The translations under genes and the position numbers were made by a program. Below the pieces are notes generated by a model that worked only from the letters and a program-made list of their open reading frames with translations, had not been told where the DNA came from and made no database searches. 9,881 nt of DNA, taken from positions 1-9,881 of the forward strand of contig CANNNH010000044.1 of assembly GCA_947505915.1 (NCBI GenBank). Direction: 5' to 3'. The stretch is from Comamonadaceae bacterium (GTDB lineage Bacteria; Pseudomonadota; Gammaproteobacteria; Burkholderiales; Burkholderiaceae). Each line of letters opens with the position of its first letter. The stretch's first letter is position 1. Shown in pieces: positions 1-6,003 of this stretch.

Positions 1-131
1 GACGCCACGAATCGCAGATTTGAAAGTGAACAGGAAAGTCAATGAAATCAACGATCTACCAACACCACCTCCGCGCCAGTGCTAGCTTTTCGTACCGTCA
101 CTTATTGCACTGAAAACGAGGAGACCCCAAC
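1..131. other. Left-edge sequence with no recognised gene
   Basis: No gene is recognised here. One plus-strand frame is open from the window edge to a TAG at 83-85 and could be the tail of an unknown gene, but it is too short to identify. A 23-codon reading frame (ATG at 42, stop at 111-113) follows a purine-rich AGGAAAG and also has no recognisable product. The stretch ends exactly where lpd homology begins (about 131), so it lies on the far side of the junction that removed the N-terminal two thirds of lpd. GAGGAG at 118-123 happens to sit 8 bases before the GTG at 132 and could act as a ribosome binding site for the remnant. Confidence 0.4.
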
Positions 132-722
132 GTGGACATCCAGATGCGCACCAATGTGCCGCACATCTTCGCCATCGGCGACATCGTGGGCCAGCCCATG
201 CTGGCGCACAAGGCGGTGCACGAGGCGCATGTGGCGGCGGAAGTGATCGCCGGCGAATTGCAGGGCAACAAGGAACTGGCCAGCGCCGCCTTCAACGCCC
301 GCGTGATCCCCAGCGTGGCCTACACCGACCCCGAAGTGGCCTGGGTGGGCCTGACCGAAGACCAGGCCAAGCAGCAGGGCATCAAGGTCAAGAAGGGCCT
401 GTTCCCCTGGGCGGCCTCGGGCCGCGCCATTGCCAACGGCCGCGACGAAGGCGTCACCAAGCTGCTGTTCGACGACAGCCCCGAAGCAGGATCAGGAGAC
501 GGCCATGCTGGCCGGGGCCACGGCAAGATCCTGGGCGGCGGCATGGTCGGCACGCATGCGGGCGACATGATCGGCGAGATCGCCCTGGCCATCGAGATGG
601 GTGCGGACGCTGTCGACATCGGCAAGACCATCCACCCGCATCCGACGCTGGGCGAGAGCATCGGCATGGCGGCGGAAGTGGCGCATGGCAGCTGCACGGA
701 TGTGCCGCCTGCGCGCAAGTAA
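132..722 (+). pseudogene. lpdA: Dihydrolipoyl dehydrogenase (E3), C-terminal remnant
   Basis: This is the C-terminal part of E3, the FAD flavoprotein that reoxidises lipoamide in 2-oxo acid dehydrogenase complexes. Visible features are the second FAD-contact segment AIGDIVGQPMLAHKAVHEA (about residues 14-32), the dimerisation domain, and the catalytic His-Glu pair in HPHPTLGE near residues 168-175 (H170/E175 by family alignment). The family is about 470-480 residues. Here only 196 remain, and the N-terminal FAD domain with the redox CxxxxC is absent, so it cannot be functional. Homology begins at the GTG at 132. About eight extra residues rich in Gly (residues 120-129, bases 489-518) interrupt the usual run before GHGKILGGGMVGTH. 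The rest is well conserved, so the truncation is probably recent. Identity is very secure; the pseudogene status follows from the missing N-terminus. Confidence 0.9.
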
Positions 723-743
723 GTCCGCAGCCAAGCTACCCTG

Positions 744-777
744 ACAAGGCCCGAACTGGCGACGGTTCGGGCCTTGT
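744..777 (+). terminator. Strong hairpin after lpd remnant
   Basis: A perfect 13-bp stem (744-756 pairs with 765-777) closes an 8-base loop, starting 21 bases after the lpd stop codon. It is GC-rich and well placed to end the lpd operon transcript. There is no real T-run after it (only a short TTT at 780-782), so intrinsic termination may be inefficient. It probably belongs to the lpd locus rather than the insertion sequence, which would place the left end of the IS between about 778 and 805. Confidence 0.6.
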
Positions 778-804
778 GCTTTGCGTACCCAAACAATCGC
801 CGCA

Positions 805-830
805 GAATACTGTGCATTTGTACAGTATTC
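805..830 (+). promoter_or_regulatory. LexA/SOS box directly before IS91 transposase
   Basis: A perfect 9-bp inverted repeat with an 8-base spacer (805-813 and 822-830) contains TACTGT, eight bases, then ACAGTA at 808-827. This matches the CTGT-N8-ACAG LexA operator used by gamma- and betaproteobacteria, including the flanking TA bases of the best E. coli sites. It abuts the ATG at 831, leaving no room for a Shine-Dalgarno sequence between operator and start. LexA bound here would block transcription of the transposase, so induction by DNA damage is the natural inference. The site could belong to the IS or be left from a displaced SOS gene. Confidence 0.75.
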
Positions 831-2378
831 ATGTCAGCCACTTCCAAGCCCAAGCTCTACAACCCACGCCACCCCGAACGCACGCTGCTCTACCAAATGG
901 TAGCCGAGCACTACGAGACCTGGCTAGAGTTGGCCAGCGCGGGTCAGTTCGACGGCCAGGGCGACCACCACACCCCCAAGCCCTTCGTGCGCAAAGCGTT
1001 TGCCAAGTATCTTGAGTGCGGCATCTTTGCCCATGGCTTTGCCCGCGCTCGCTGCGGCGACTGTGGGCACGACTACTTTGTAGCCTTCTCCTGCAAAGGC
1101 CGGGGAGTCTGCCCCTCGTGCACCACGCGGCGGATGGTGGAGACGGCGGCACACCTGAGCGACCACGTTTTCCCCCGCCTGCCGGTGCGCCAGTGGGTGC
1201 TCTCCGTGCCCAAGAGGTTGCGGTACTTCATGCAACGCGACGGAGCGGTGCTGAGCATGGTGCTGCGCATCTTTCTGCGGGTGATCGCACAAACTCTGCA
1301 GACCCACAGCCCCGGTGCGGCCCATATGGACAAGGCAGGCCTGCACATCGGTGCCATCGCCTTCATTCACCGATTCGGCTCCAGCCTCAATGAACACGTC
1401 CACTTCCACGTTTGTGTGGTGGACGGGGTGTTTGAGGAAGTGGAGGGCGAGGGCGATGCTGATGCGACCCCTCGAATCTCATCGCCGGGTGTCATCTTTC
1501 ACGCGGCCACCGGCATCGATGCGGCTACCGTGGCCCCAGTGCAGACCACACTGCAAAAACGCATCCTGCGCGCCTTCGTTGCTCGGGGCCTGCTGGAGAA
1601 CTGTGACGCCAAAGACATGCTGGGCTACTAACACAGCGGCTTCTCGGTGGACGCCGGTGTCTGCATCGAAGCCCACGACCGCGCTGCGCTGGAGCGGCTG
1701 CTGCGCTATTGCGCGCGTCCACCGTTTTCCATGGAGCGCCTACGCAAAGAGGGAAGCAAACTGGTGTACCGCTGTGCCAAACAGCGCAGCGAGCCCACCA
1801 GTGACAAGCGTGGTGCCAAGGCAGATGAGCTGCACCTCACACCGCTGGAACTGATCGACCGCATCGCCGCGCTGGTGCCACCGCCACGCACCCACCGGCA
1901 CCGCTACTTTGGTGTGCTGGCACCAAACTCGCCGCTGAGAGCGGCGGTAACGGCGCTGGCTCAGCCTGCTGCGTCGCAACCAGCCACGGTGGAGACTGCA
2001 CAACCTGGCGCGGGCGTACCTGGGGTGGCGGCGCCGGGCAACGCGGCCACACCCACACCCGAACCTGAAGCACGCCCGAAGCGAGCGGCGCATTACTTGT
2101 GGGCGGTGCTGATTGCCCGCATCTACGAGGCATTTCCGCTGCTGTGCCCCATGTGCGGTGGGCAGATGCGCATCATTGCCTTCATCACCCACAGCGCCGA
2201 AATCCGCCACATCCTGAACCACATCGGGGTGGAGTCTGCCCCCCCGCACATCACCCCGGCACGCGGGCCACCGCTGTGGGAGGGCTGCGACGCGCCGGTG
2301 GATGATGGTGCGCAAGGCGAGCCGGATTGGGATCTGGCAGCTCAACCCGACGAGGTAGACCAGCGCGTCAATTGGTGA
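831..2378 (+). pseudogene. IS91-family HUH transposase with internal stop
   Basis: This is a rolling-circle transposase of the IS91 group (about 515 codons, full length for the family). The N-terminal zinc-binding region shows C75, C78, C88, C94 and C97. The HUH metal site is HVHFH at residues 189-193. The catalytic tyrosine is probably Y293 in RLLRYCARPPF. A further CPMCGG lies near the C-terminus. A single TAA at 1629-1631 (codon 267) separates the HUH motif from the tyrosine. The frame continues unchanged on both sides, so this looks like one nonsense mutation (probably GAA to TAA) and not a frameshift. Neither half should be active alone. The ATG at 831 gives the family-like N-terminus MSATSKPKLYNPRHPERTLL but has no ribosome binding site, because the SOS operator occupies that position. 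Family assignment is very secure; inactivity is inferred. Confidence 0.92.
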
Positions 2379-2456
2379 CCCAGTGAAGCGGCGGTATCCA
2401 TCGCTGCGGGGAAGCAGCTGCGCGCGCGCCAGGCCCAAATGCATACTGCCTCCCAA

Positions 2457-2483
2457 GCTCTTGCCATTGAGCGGCAAGCGAGC
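2457..2483 (+). repeat. Subterminal hairpin near oriIS end
   Basis: CTTGCC at 2460-2465 pairs with GGCAAG at 2473-2478 across a 7-base loop, and outer GCT/AGC bases can extend the stem past a small bulge. Hairpins just inside the oriIS end are usual in HUH rolling-circle elements, so this may help the transposase recognise the end. It could also act as a weak terminator for the transposase, but no T-run follows. Confidence 0.35.
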
Positions 2484-2545
2484 GCTCAACCTTCCTTGGC
2501 CGAACGTGTTTCGAGGCCCAAAACTCGTGCCATACTTGGCCTCAT

Positions 2546-2564
2546 GCGGTTGAATTTCCTATCC
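2546..2564 (+). other. oriIS-like end of IS91 element
   Basis: The sequence GCGGTTGAATTTCCTATCC resembles, as I recall it, the oriIS core of IS91/ISCR elements (of the type GCGTTTGAACTTCCTATA). It lies 168 bases after the transposase stop, the side expected for oriIS. It is followed by GTTG at 2565-2568, one base from the GTTC tetranucleotide typically used as an IS91 target. A bulged hairpin at 2457-2483 and a 5-bp hairpin at 2403-2418 lie between the gene and this site. The match is from memory and was not aligned. Confidence 0.45.
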
Positions 2565-2676
2565 GTTGCGCGATTTTGACGCCCAGGGCGTCAAGCTGAT
2601 CTGGATTGAGCACCCGCCCGGGACGGCGGAATGGGACGGCGTGCGAGACCGCCTGGGGCGGGCTGCGGCGAGCTGA
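2565..2676 (+). pseudogene. Unidentified coding tail downstream of the IS
   Basis: A plus-strand frame is open from 2554 to a TGA at 2674-2676, and outside the proposed IS end it covers about 36 codons. The peptide contains DAQGVKLIWIEHPPGTAEWD and ends in GRAAAS, with amino-acid composition and codon use like a real protein C-terminus. I do not recognise the family. It may be the 3' end of a gene cut by the IS91 insertion or by an earlier rearrangement, ending convergently with the cupin gene. A perfect 9-bp dyad around A2585 (2576-2594) lies in it and may be coincidental. Confidence 0.3.
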
Positions 2677-2702
2677 ACCAGCCTTGCGCGTTTCACAGCG
2701 CC

Positions 2703-3131
2703 TCACTTCTTCAATGGTCGCGGAATGGAGCGTCCCTTGTCCTTCTCGGCCACGATGAACTCCACAAAGCGCAGATTCTCCGTGGTACTCGGGTTCCAGT
2801 GCGAATGGATGGTTCCGGTCGGAACGAACAGGCTCTCCCCGGCGCGCAGCGTGACGGGCGGCTTGCCGTCCTCCTGAAAGATCCCCGTGCCGGACAGGAT
2901 ATGGAAGGTGATCGCCGCCGGGTGAAAGTGCCGGGGGTTGATCCCGCCGGGTGCATATTCCGCCTCGAAGACCATCACTTCCTGGTTGGCCGTATTGGGC
3001 AAGACGCGCCTGAGCAGGGGCTCGTGGGGTATGGCGCCCTGCTTCACCTGGGCGGACGGCATCTCTTGTGCCGGCGCCGGTTGCAGCATGGCGCCGAGAA
3101 CCATGGCCAGTAACGCAAGTGGCTTCTTCAT
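2703..3131 (-). CDS. Exported cupin-domain protein
   Basis: A single-domain cupin of 142 residues. The N-terminus (MKKPLALLAMVLGAMLQPAPA) is a signal peptide with a likely cut after APA (residues 19-21), so the mature protein should be periplasmic. Cupin motif 1 begins PGGINPRHFHPAAITFHILSG, with H68 and H70 as metal ligands. The glutamate normally found four residues after the second histidine is isoleucine (I74). Motif 2 is intact: GESLFVPTGTIHSHWN, with H109 as third histidine. It may be an altered metal-binding or a non-catalytic ligand-binding cupin; the substrate is unknown. The start at 3131 is chosen over a longer in-frame start at 3215 because AGGAG lies 6 bases upstream and the signal peptide then starts correctly. 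It is divergent from a LysR gene, the usual arrangement for a regulated target. Confidence 0.85.
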   Translation of the reverse strand: MKKPLALLAMVLGAMLQPAPAQEMPSAQVKQGAIPHEPLLRRVLPNTANQEVMVFEAEYAPGGINPRHFHPAAITFHILSGTGIFQEDGKPPVTLRAGESLFVPTGTIHSHWNPSTTENLRFVEFIVAEKDKGRSIPRPLKK

Positions 3132-3208
3132 TTGAATCTCCTGGTTGAATCTTTGTTGGATGACAGCCTGGATGGTAGCATCGTGGGTATCTGTTGTGTA
3201 TCGTTTTT

Positions 3209-3221
3209 TATCCATCGGATA
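3209..3221. promoter_or_regulatory. T-N11-A dyad, likely LysR operator
   Basis: TATCC, a 3-base spacer and GGATA form a perfect dyad with T at 3209 and A at 3221, exactly the T-N11-A shape of LysR-family binding sites. It lies in the 119-bp divergent gap, 30 bases before the LysR start and about 78 bases before the cupin start. That suits autorepression together with activation of the cupin promoter. A run of T (3204-3209) is just upstream. Confidence 0.55.
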
Positions 3222-3250
3222 TAACTGTACGGTTTCAACAAGGAGTGCGC

Positions 3251-4222
3251 ATGAAGTCTGTCGATGCCATCGTCCGGCGGGTCACGCTGCGGGAACTCCG
3301 GCTGCTGGCCGCCATTGCCCATTCCGGCAGCATCCTGAAGGCGGCGCAGGAGGTGGGCCTGAGCCAGCCCGCGCTATCGAAAGCCCTGGCCGACCTTGAA
3401 GAGACGCTGGGCGTGCGTTTGTTCGACCGCACCAACCGTGGCGTCGAGCCAACGCCGCACGGCAGCGTCTTCATCCGCCGGGCGCTTGCGGTGTTTGACG
3501 AGATGCGCCGCGGGGTTGAAGAACTCAAGGTCCTCACGGATTCAACTGGTGGCGAGATTCGCATGGGGGGCACGCCCACGATGTGCGGCGGATTTTTGTC
3601 GCATGCGGTCGCCAGCATGGGAAGCGAGCGACCGGGCATCCGCTACAAGCTGCTTGAACTGGAGTCCGAGAGGCTGGCCATGGAGGTCAGGAACCGTTTG
3701 ATTGATATCGGCATTGGCCGCGAGCCGCCGGTTCGCCCGGATGGTGAGTTGTCCTTTGAACGGCTGTTTGACGACCCGCTGTATGTGGTCGCGGGGGCCG
3801 ACCATCCGCTGGCCCGGCGACGCCGCATCACACTGGCCGATCTGGCGGACCAGCGCTGGGTGCTGCCGATGCCGCAGACGCCTGTCAGCGGACAGCTACG
3901 CGCTGCTTTCGAGCGTCAGGGGGCAGCGATGCCGGAGTCCATTGTCACCAGCATGTCCGTGCTGGTTCGCCATGAATTGCTTTCGACGAACCGCTTCCTT
4001 ACGGTACTCTACGGGTCGATGCTGCAGTTCGGCAACATGCCTTCCAGTCTGCGCATCCTGCCTGTGGAACTGTCTGCGAGACTGTCGATTGGCGTTTACA
4101 AACTGGAGGGGCGAACGCTCTCACCCGCTACAGAATTGTTCATTGAAAGCATGAAAACCTTTGCCGCGCGCATGCGTACGGTCAGCGTCGACATGCTCCA
4201 GCGTGCGCTGCGGGAGCGCTAG
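3251..4222 (+). CDS. LysR-type transcriptional regulator (cupin-linked)
   Basis: A 323-residue LysR regulator. The N-terminal winged helix-turn-helix spans about residues 12-70, with SGSILKAAQEVGLSQPALSK as the recognition region and the typical LGVRLFDRTNRGVEPTPHG wing. An effector-binding domain of the periplasmic-binding-protein fold follows (about 100-310). Overall it resembles the GbpR/PcaQ-like branch of the family, but the ligand cannot be read from the sequence. The ATG at 3251 is preferred over an upstream in-frame start at 3194 because AAGGAG precedes it by 6 bases and the protein then begins at the usual distance from the HTH. It is divergent from the exported cupin with a T-N11-A dyad between them, so it probably regulates that gene and itself. 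It appears intact. Confidence 0.92.
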   Translation: MKSVDAIVRRVTLRELRLLAAIAHSGSILKAAQEVGLSQPALSKALADLEETLGVRLFDRTNRGVEPTPHGSVFIRRALAVFDEMRRGVEELKVLTDSTGGEIRMGGTPTMCGGFLSHAVASMGSERPGIRYKLLELESERLAMEVRNRLIDIGIGREPPVRPDGELSFERLFDDPLYVVAGADHPLARRRRITLADLADQRWVLPMPQTPVSGQLRAAFERQGAAMPESIVTSMSVLVRHELLSTNRFLTVLYGSMLQFGNMPSSLRILPVELSARLSIGVYKLEGRTLSPATELFIESMKTFAARMRTVSVDMLQRALRER

Positions 4223-4227
4223 ACGGT

Positions 4228-4249
4228 GCGTGCGGCAGGGCGCGCTTTT
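4228..4249 (+). terminator. Possible intrinsic terminator after LysR gene
   Basis: A 6-bp stem (GCGTGC with GCGCGC, one G-T pair; 4228-4233 and 4240-4245) with a 6-base loop is followed by TTTT and, shortly after, TTTTT (4253-4257). It lies just behind the LysR stop. The stem is short, so strength is doubtful. Confidence 0.4.
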
Positions 4250-4272
4250 CGTATTTTTGATCCAGTTTATCC

Positions 4273-4545
4273 ATGAGCAAACTCTCCCACACCCGCGACA
4301 AGATCTACAGGACGGTGGCCCGCCAGATGCATGGCATCGTGCCCTGCTGGGTTTGCGGTGAACATGTGCTGCCCGAGGCTGCGACGCTGGAACATATCCA
4401 GCCTTTAAGCGAAGGCGGCAACAGCCACGCTGAAAACCTGGCCATCAGCCATGAAGCCTGCAACAACCAGCGCCACGCCAAGGGGCAGGTCACCCTCTCC
4501 GGGGCCATGGATGGCCGGGTGCAGCGGCGTACGGTAAAAACGTAA
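4273..4545 (+). CDS. Small HNH endonuclease-like protein
   Basis: A 90-residue protein that is essentially one HNH (beta-beta-alpha metal) nuclease module. CWVCG (about residues 25-29) provides the first two zinc-knuckle cysteines. The core is LEHIQPLSEGGNSHAENLAISHEACNNQR, shown here as its key residues: E39-H40 near the start, G47-G48, N55 in AENLAI, H59, and C62-N63-N64-Q65-R66. All HNH positions are present, so it is likely to cut DNA or RNA. Such solo HNH proteins occur on plasmids, phages and genomic islands, and many have no known role. The start at 4273 lacks a good Shine-Dalgarno. It sits 50 bases behind the LysR gene and could be read through if the weak hairpin fails. No methyltransferase or immunity gene is next to it, so a restriction or toxin role is not supported. 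Confidence 0.8.
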   Translation: MSKLSHTRDKIYRTVARQMHGIVPCWVCGEHVLPEAATLEHIQPLSEGGNSHAENLAISHEACNNQRHAKGQVTLSGAMDGRVQRRTVKT

Positions 4546-4571
4546 ACGCCGCCGGCCGCGGCATCACGCGA

Positions 4572-4777
4572 TCAGGCTTGCGCCTTGAGCGGCAGGGCCT
4601 GGACGGGCAGCTTCATGCCGACGCCCAGGCGATTCCATGCATTCATCTGCGCGATGGCAAATGTCAGCTCGGCCACTTCGCGCTCGCTGAAATGGGCGGC
4701 CAGCGGCTCGTAGTCGGCATCAGGCGCCTGGGATGCTTTGACTTTCTTGATCAGCCGCGCGCAGTAGATGTCCCACC
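4572..4777 (-). pseudogene. Carboxymuconolactone decarboxylase-like, C-terminal remnant
   Basis: The reading frame encodes DADYEPLAAHFSEREVAELT followed by a MNAWNRLGVGM segment, the C-terminal third of the AhpD/carboxymuconolactone-decarboxylase family found as ~150-residue stand-alone proteins. The N-terminal part with the CxxC/H peroxidase-like active site (normally C-x-x-C-x-x-x-H) is missing. The frame runs into the 3' end of the adjacent LysR gene at about 4777 and has only a TTG at 4790 as possible start, inside that gene's tail. I infer a truncation by recombination somewhere in 4740-4780. It is inactive as an enzyme. It converges with the HNH gene, leaving only a 26-bp gap. Confidence 0.75.
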
Positions 4778-5655
4778 TATGCTGCTCCAATCTTCAGCTC
4801 GTCAAAGGCCTCAACCACTGCAGCAATTTTGCGATCACCATCATCAGCACGACGCCAAACCAATGAGATCCGGCGAAACGGCGCCTTGCGGCCCAAGCTG
4901 ATGACCTTGACGCCGTACGCCGACACAAGGCGAATGCGAGGGCGAGGCACGATGGCCACTGCCCACCCCGTGCCGACCATCGATACGATGGCGTCCATAG
5001 AGCGCAATTCCATGCTGCTCGTCACGGCTGGCACCAACAGCCGGGCATGGCGAGCGGCCACCCTACCGCCAGGTAAGCCCGTGTCGTAGGCAATCCAGTC
5101 GCGAGTCTTCAATAGGCTTCTGGGGTCAGTCTCGGCGGAGTCCGGGGGCGCCAGCATGACGTACGGCTGGCGGTTCACCTCATGCCAGACGAATCGGGTC
5201 GAGCCACCGCTCTCCGGCCGGACAACCAACGCCGCATCAATTCGACCGGCCCGAAGTTCGGTTAGCAACTCATCTGTGTCATTCAGTGGAGGGATGCGGA
5301 CCTCCAGCGCATTGTGGCGATCGCGCAATATGCGAAGTGCGTCGGGCAGCAAATCGCTCTGCATGCTAGTAATCACGCCGAGACGAAACTTTCCCTCGAT
5401 TCGCAATGAGGGCCTCGACCGAAGTGCCTGAAGACGATCCGTGAACTCTGAAGCCGCGGACGTAACTTCGACGGCGAAAGGCGTGGGCCTGACGACCCTG
5501 GTGCTCCGGTCGAAAAGTGGCTGACCGAAGTACTGTTCTAGCTGTTTCACTTGGAGGCTGACAGCACTTGGCGTGCACCCCACAGCAGCTCCAGCCGCAG
5601 TGAAATTTCCGTGGATCATGATGGCGCGTAGAGTCTGCAAAGCCGACAGATTCAT
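4777..5655 (-). CDS. LysR-type transcriptional regulator (transporter-linked)
   Basis: A 292-residue LysR regulator. The HTH spans about residues 3-60 with GNFTAAGAAVGCTPSAVSLQ as its core and LFDRSTRVVRPTPFAVE as the wing. A LysR substrate-binding domain fills residues 88-285, with the family-like DAIVSMVGTGWAVAIVPRP near its end. The length is normal and no defects are seen. The ATG at 5655 has a poor ribosome binding site. Its last codons touch the truncated carboxymuconolactone-decarboxylase remnant. It is divergent from the remnant of an amino-acid-type ABC binding protein at 5807, so it may once have controlled that transporter. With that target broken, its present regulon is unclear. 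Confidence 0.9.
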   Translation of the reverse strand: MNLSALQTLRAIMIHGNFTAAGAAVGCTPSAVSLQVKQLEQYFGQPLFDRSTRVVRPTPFAVEVTSAASEFTDRLQALRSRPSLRIEGKFRLGVITSMQSDLLPDALRILRDRHNALEVRIPPLNDTDELLTELRAGRIDAALVVRPESGGSTRFVWHEVNRQPYVMLAPPDSAETDPRSLLKTRDWIAYDTGLPGGRVAARHARLLVPAVTSSMELRSMDAIVSMVGTGWAVAIVPRPRIRLVSAYGVKVISLGRKAPFRRISLVWRRADDGDRKIAAVVEAFDELKIGAA

Positions 5656-5806
5656 GAGAATAAATCACAGCAAAAGTGCGAATATATCATTTATCGTCGC
5701 AACCGAATCCGCCTAGATTACGTCCGACGGGTAGCTGATGCCGCAATGCCCCGTCGAGGTCGAGTTTGTTCGGATTCTGTCGGTTGACTAACTTGGAAAG
5801 AGATTC
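5656..5806. promoter_or_regulatory. Divergent control region between LysR and ABC remnant
   Basis: The 151-bp gap is locally A+T-rich near the LysR start. It contains an imperfect long-range inverted repeat: CAACCGAATCCG at 5700-5711 against CGGATTC plus CGGTTG at 5771-5786, with a 3-base interruption. AAATAA/TTATTT-like halves also lie around 5659-5694. These are candidate regulator contacts only. GGAAAG at 5796-5801 is a usable ribosome binding site for the ATG at 5807. Confidence 0.35.
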
Positions 5807-6003
5807 ATGAAAAGCACAACTCTGCTTGCATTTGCAGCATTTGCCTGCGCCGCCGCGGCATTGTTTGGCGCCACCACTTCAGCATACGCACAGGACGTCA
5901 TTGGGTTGAAAAGATCAAGTCCGAACAAAGCATCGCCCTCGGGTCGCCCACCAATTTGGTGCCGTTTGCGTTCATGGACGGCGACCAGAAAATGGTCGGC
6001 TAC
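5807..6003 (+). pseudogene. Amino-acid ABC transporter binding protein, 5' remnant
   Basis: It begins with a clear signal peptide (MKSTTLLAFAAFACAAAALF then GATTSAYAQD, cut after AYA). The frame then shifts near 5900. In another frame the sequence continues as VEKIKSEQSIALGSPTNLVP, then FAFMDGDQKMVGYF, the N-terminus typical of GltI/polar amino-acid ABC substrate-binding proteins. Homology stops at about 6000-6004, where the convergent Bug receptor gene ends. Only about 65 of the usual ~300 residues remain, so the gene is both frameshifted and truncated. A short in-frame extension to 6088 is not homologous to the family. It was probably the first gene of an amino-acid uptake operon divergent from the LysR gene. 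Confidence 0.7.

Larger units (their letters stand above)
778..2564 (+). mobile_element. IS91-family insertion sequence (approximate ends)
   Basis: The element spans the broken transposase plus its flanks. IS91-type elements lack classical inverted repeats and flanking duplications. They carry oriIS downstream of the transposase and terIS upstream. The right end is proposed at about 2564, where a sequence resembling IS91/ISCR oriIS occurs. The left end is placed after the lpd hairpin and before the SOS box, so it is only approximate. It probably cannot move unaided because its transposase is interrupted, but a related transposase acting in trans could use its ends. Confidence 0.6.

Noticed and set aside
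320..853. A 177-residue minus-strand frame opposite lpd
   Set aside because: The plus strand encodes conserved E3 residues, and the antisense product is low complexity and unrecognised.
1629..1631. Programmed stop-codon read-through or pyrrolysine/selenocysteine recoding in the transposase
   Set aside because: The codon is TAA, not TAG or TGA, and no obvious recoding structure was seen. A plain nonsense mutation is simpler.
1740..2489. A 249-residue minus-strand open frame opposite the transposase C-terminal half
   Set aside because: Composition is typical of antisense to GC-rich coding DNA (Arg-rich, no motifs), and the plus strand is a recognised transposase.
2631..3113. A plus-strand frame opposite the cupin
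   Set aside because: The cupin on the minus strand has a signal peptide, a ribosome binding site and both cupin motifs; the plus-strand frame has none of these.
4546..4571. GC-rich dyad between HNH and the decarboxylase remnant as a bidirectional terminator
   Set aside because: Short self-complementary GCCGCGGC-type sequence is present, but there is no T-run on either side and the gap is only 26 bases.
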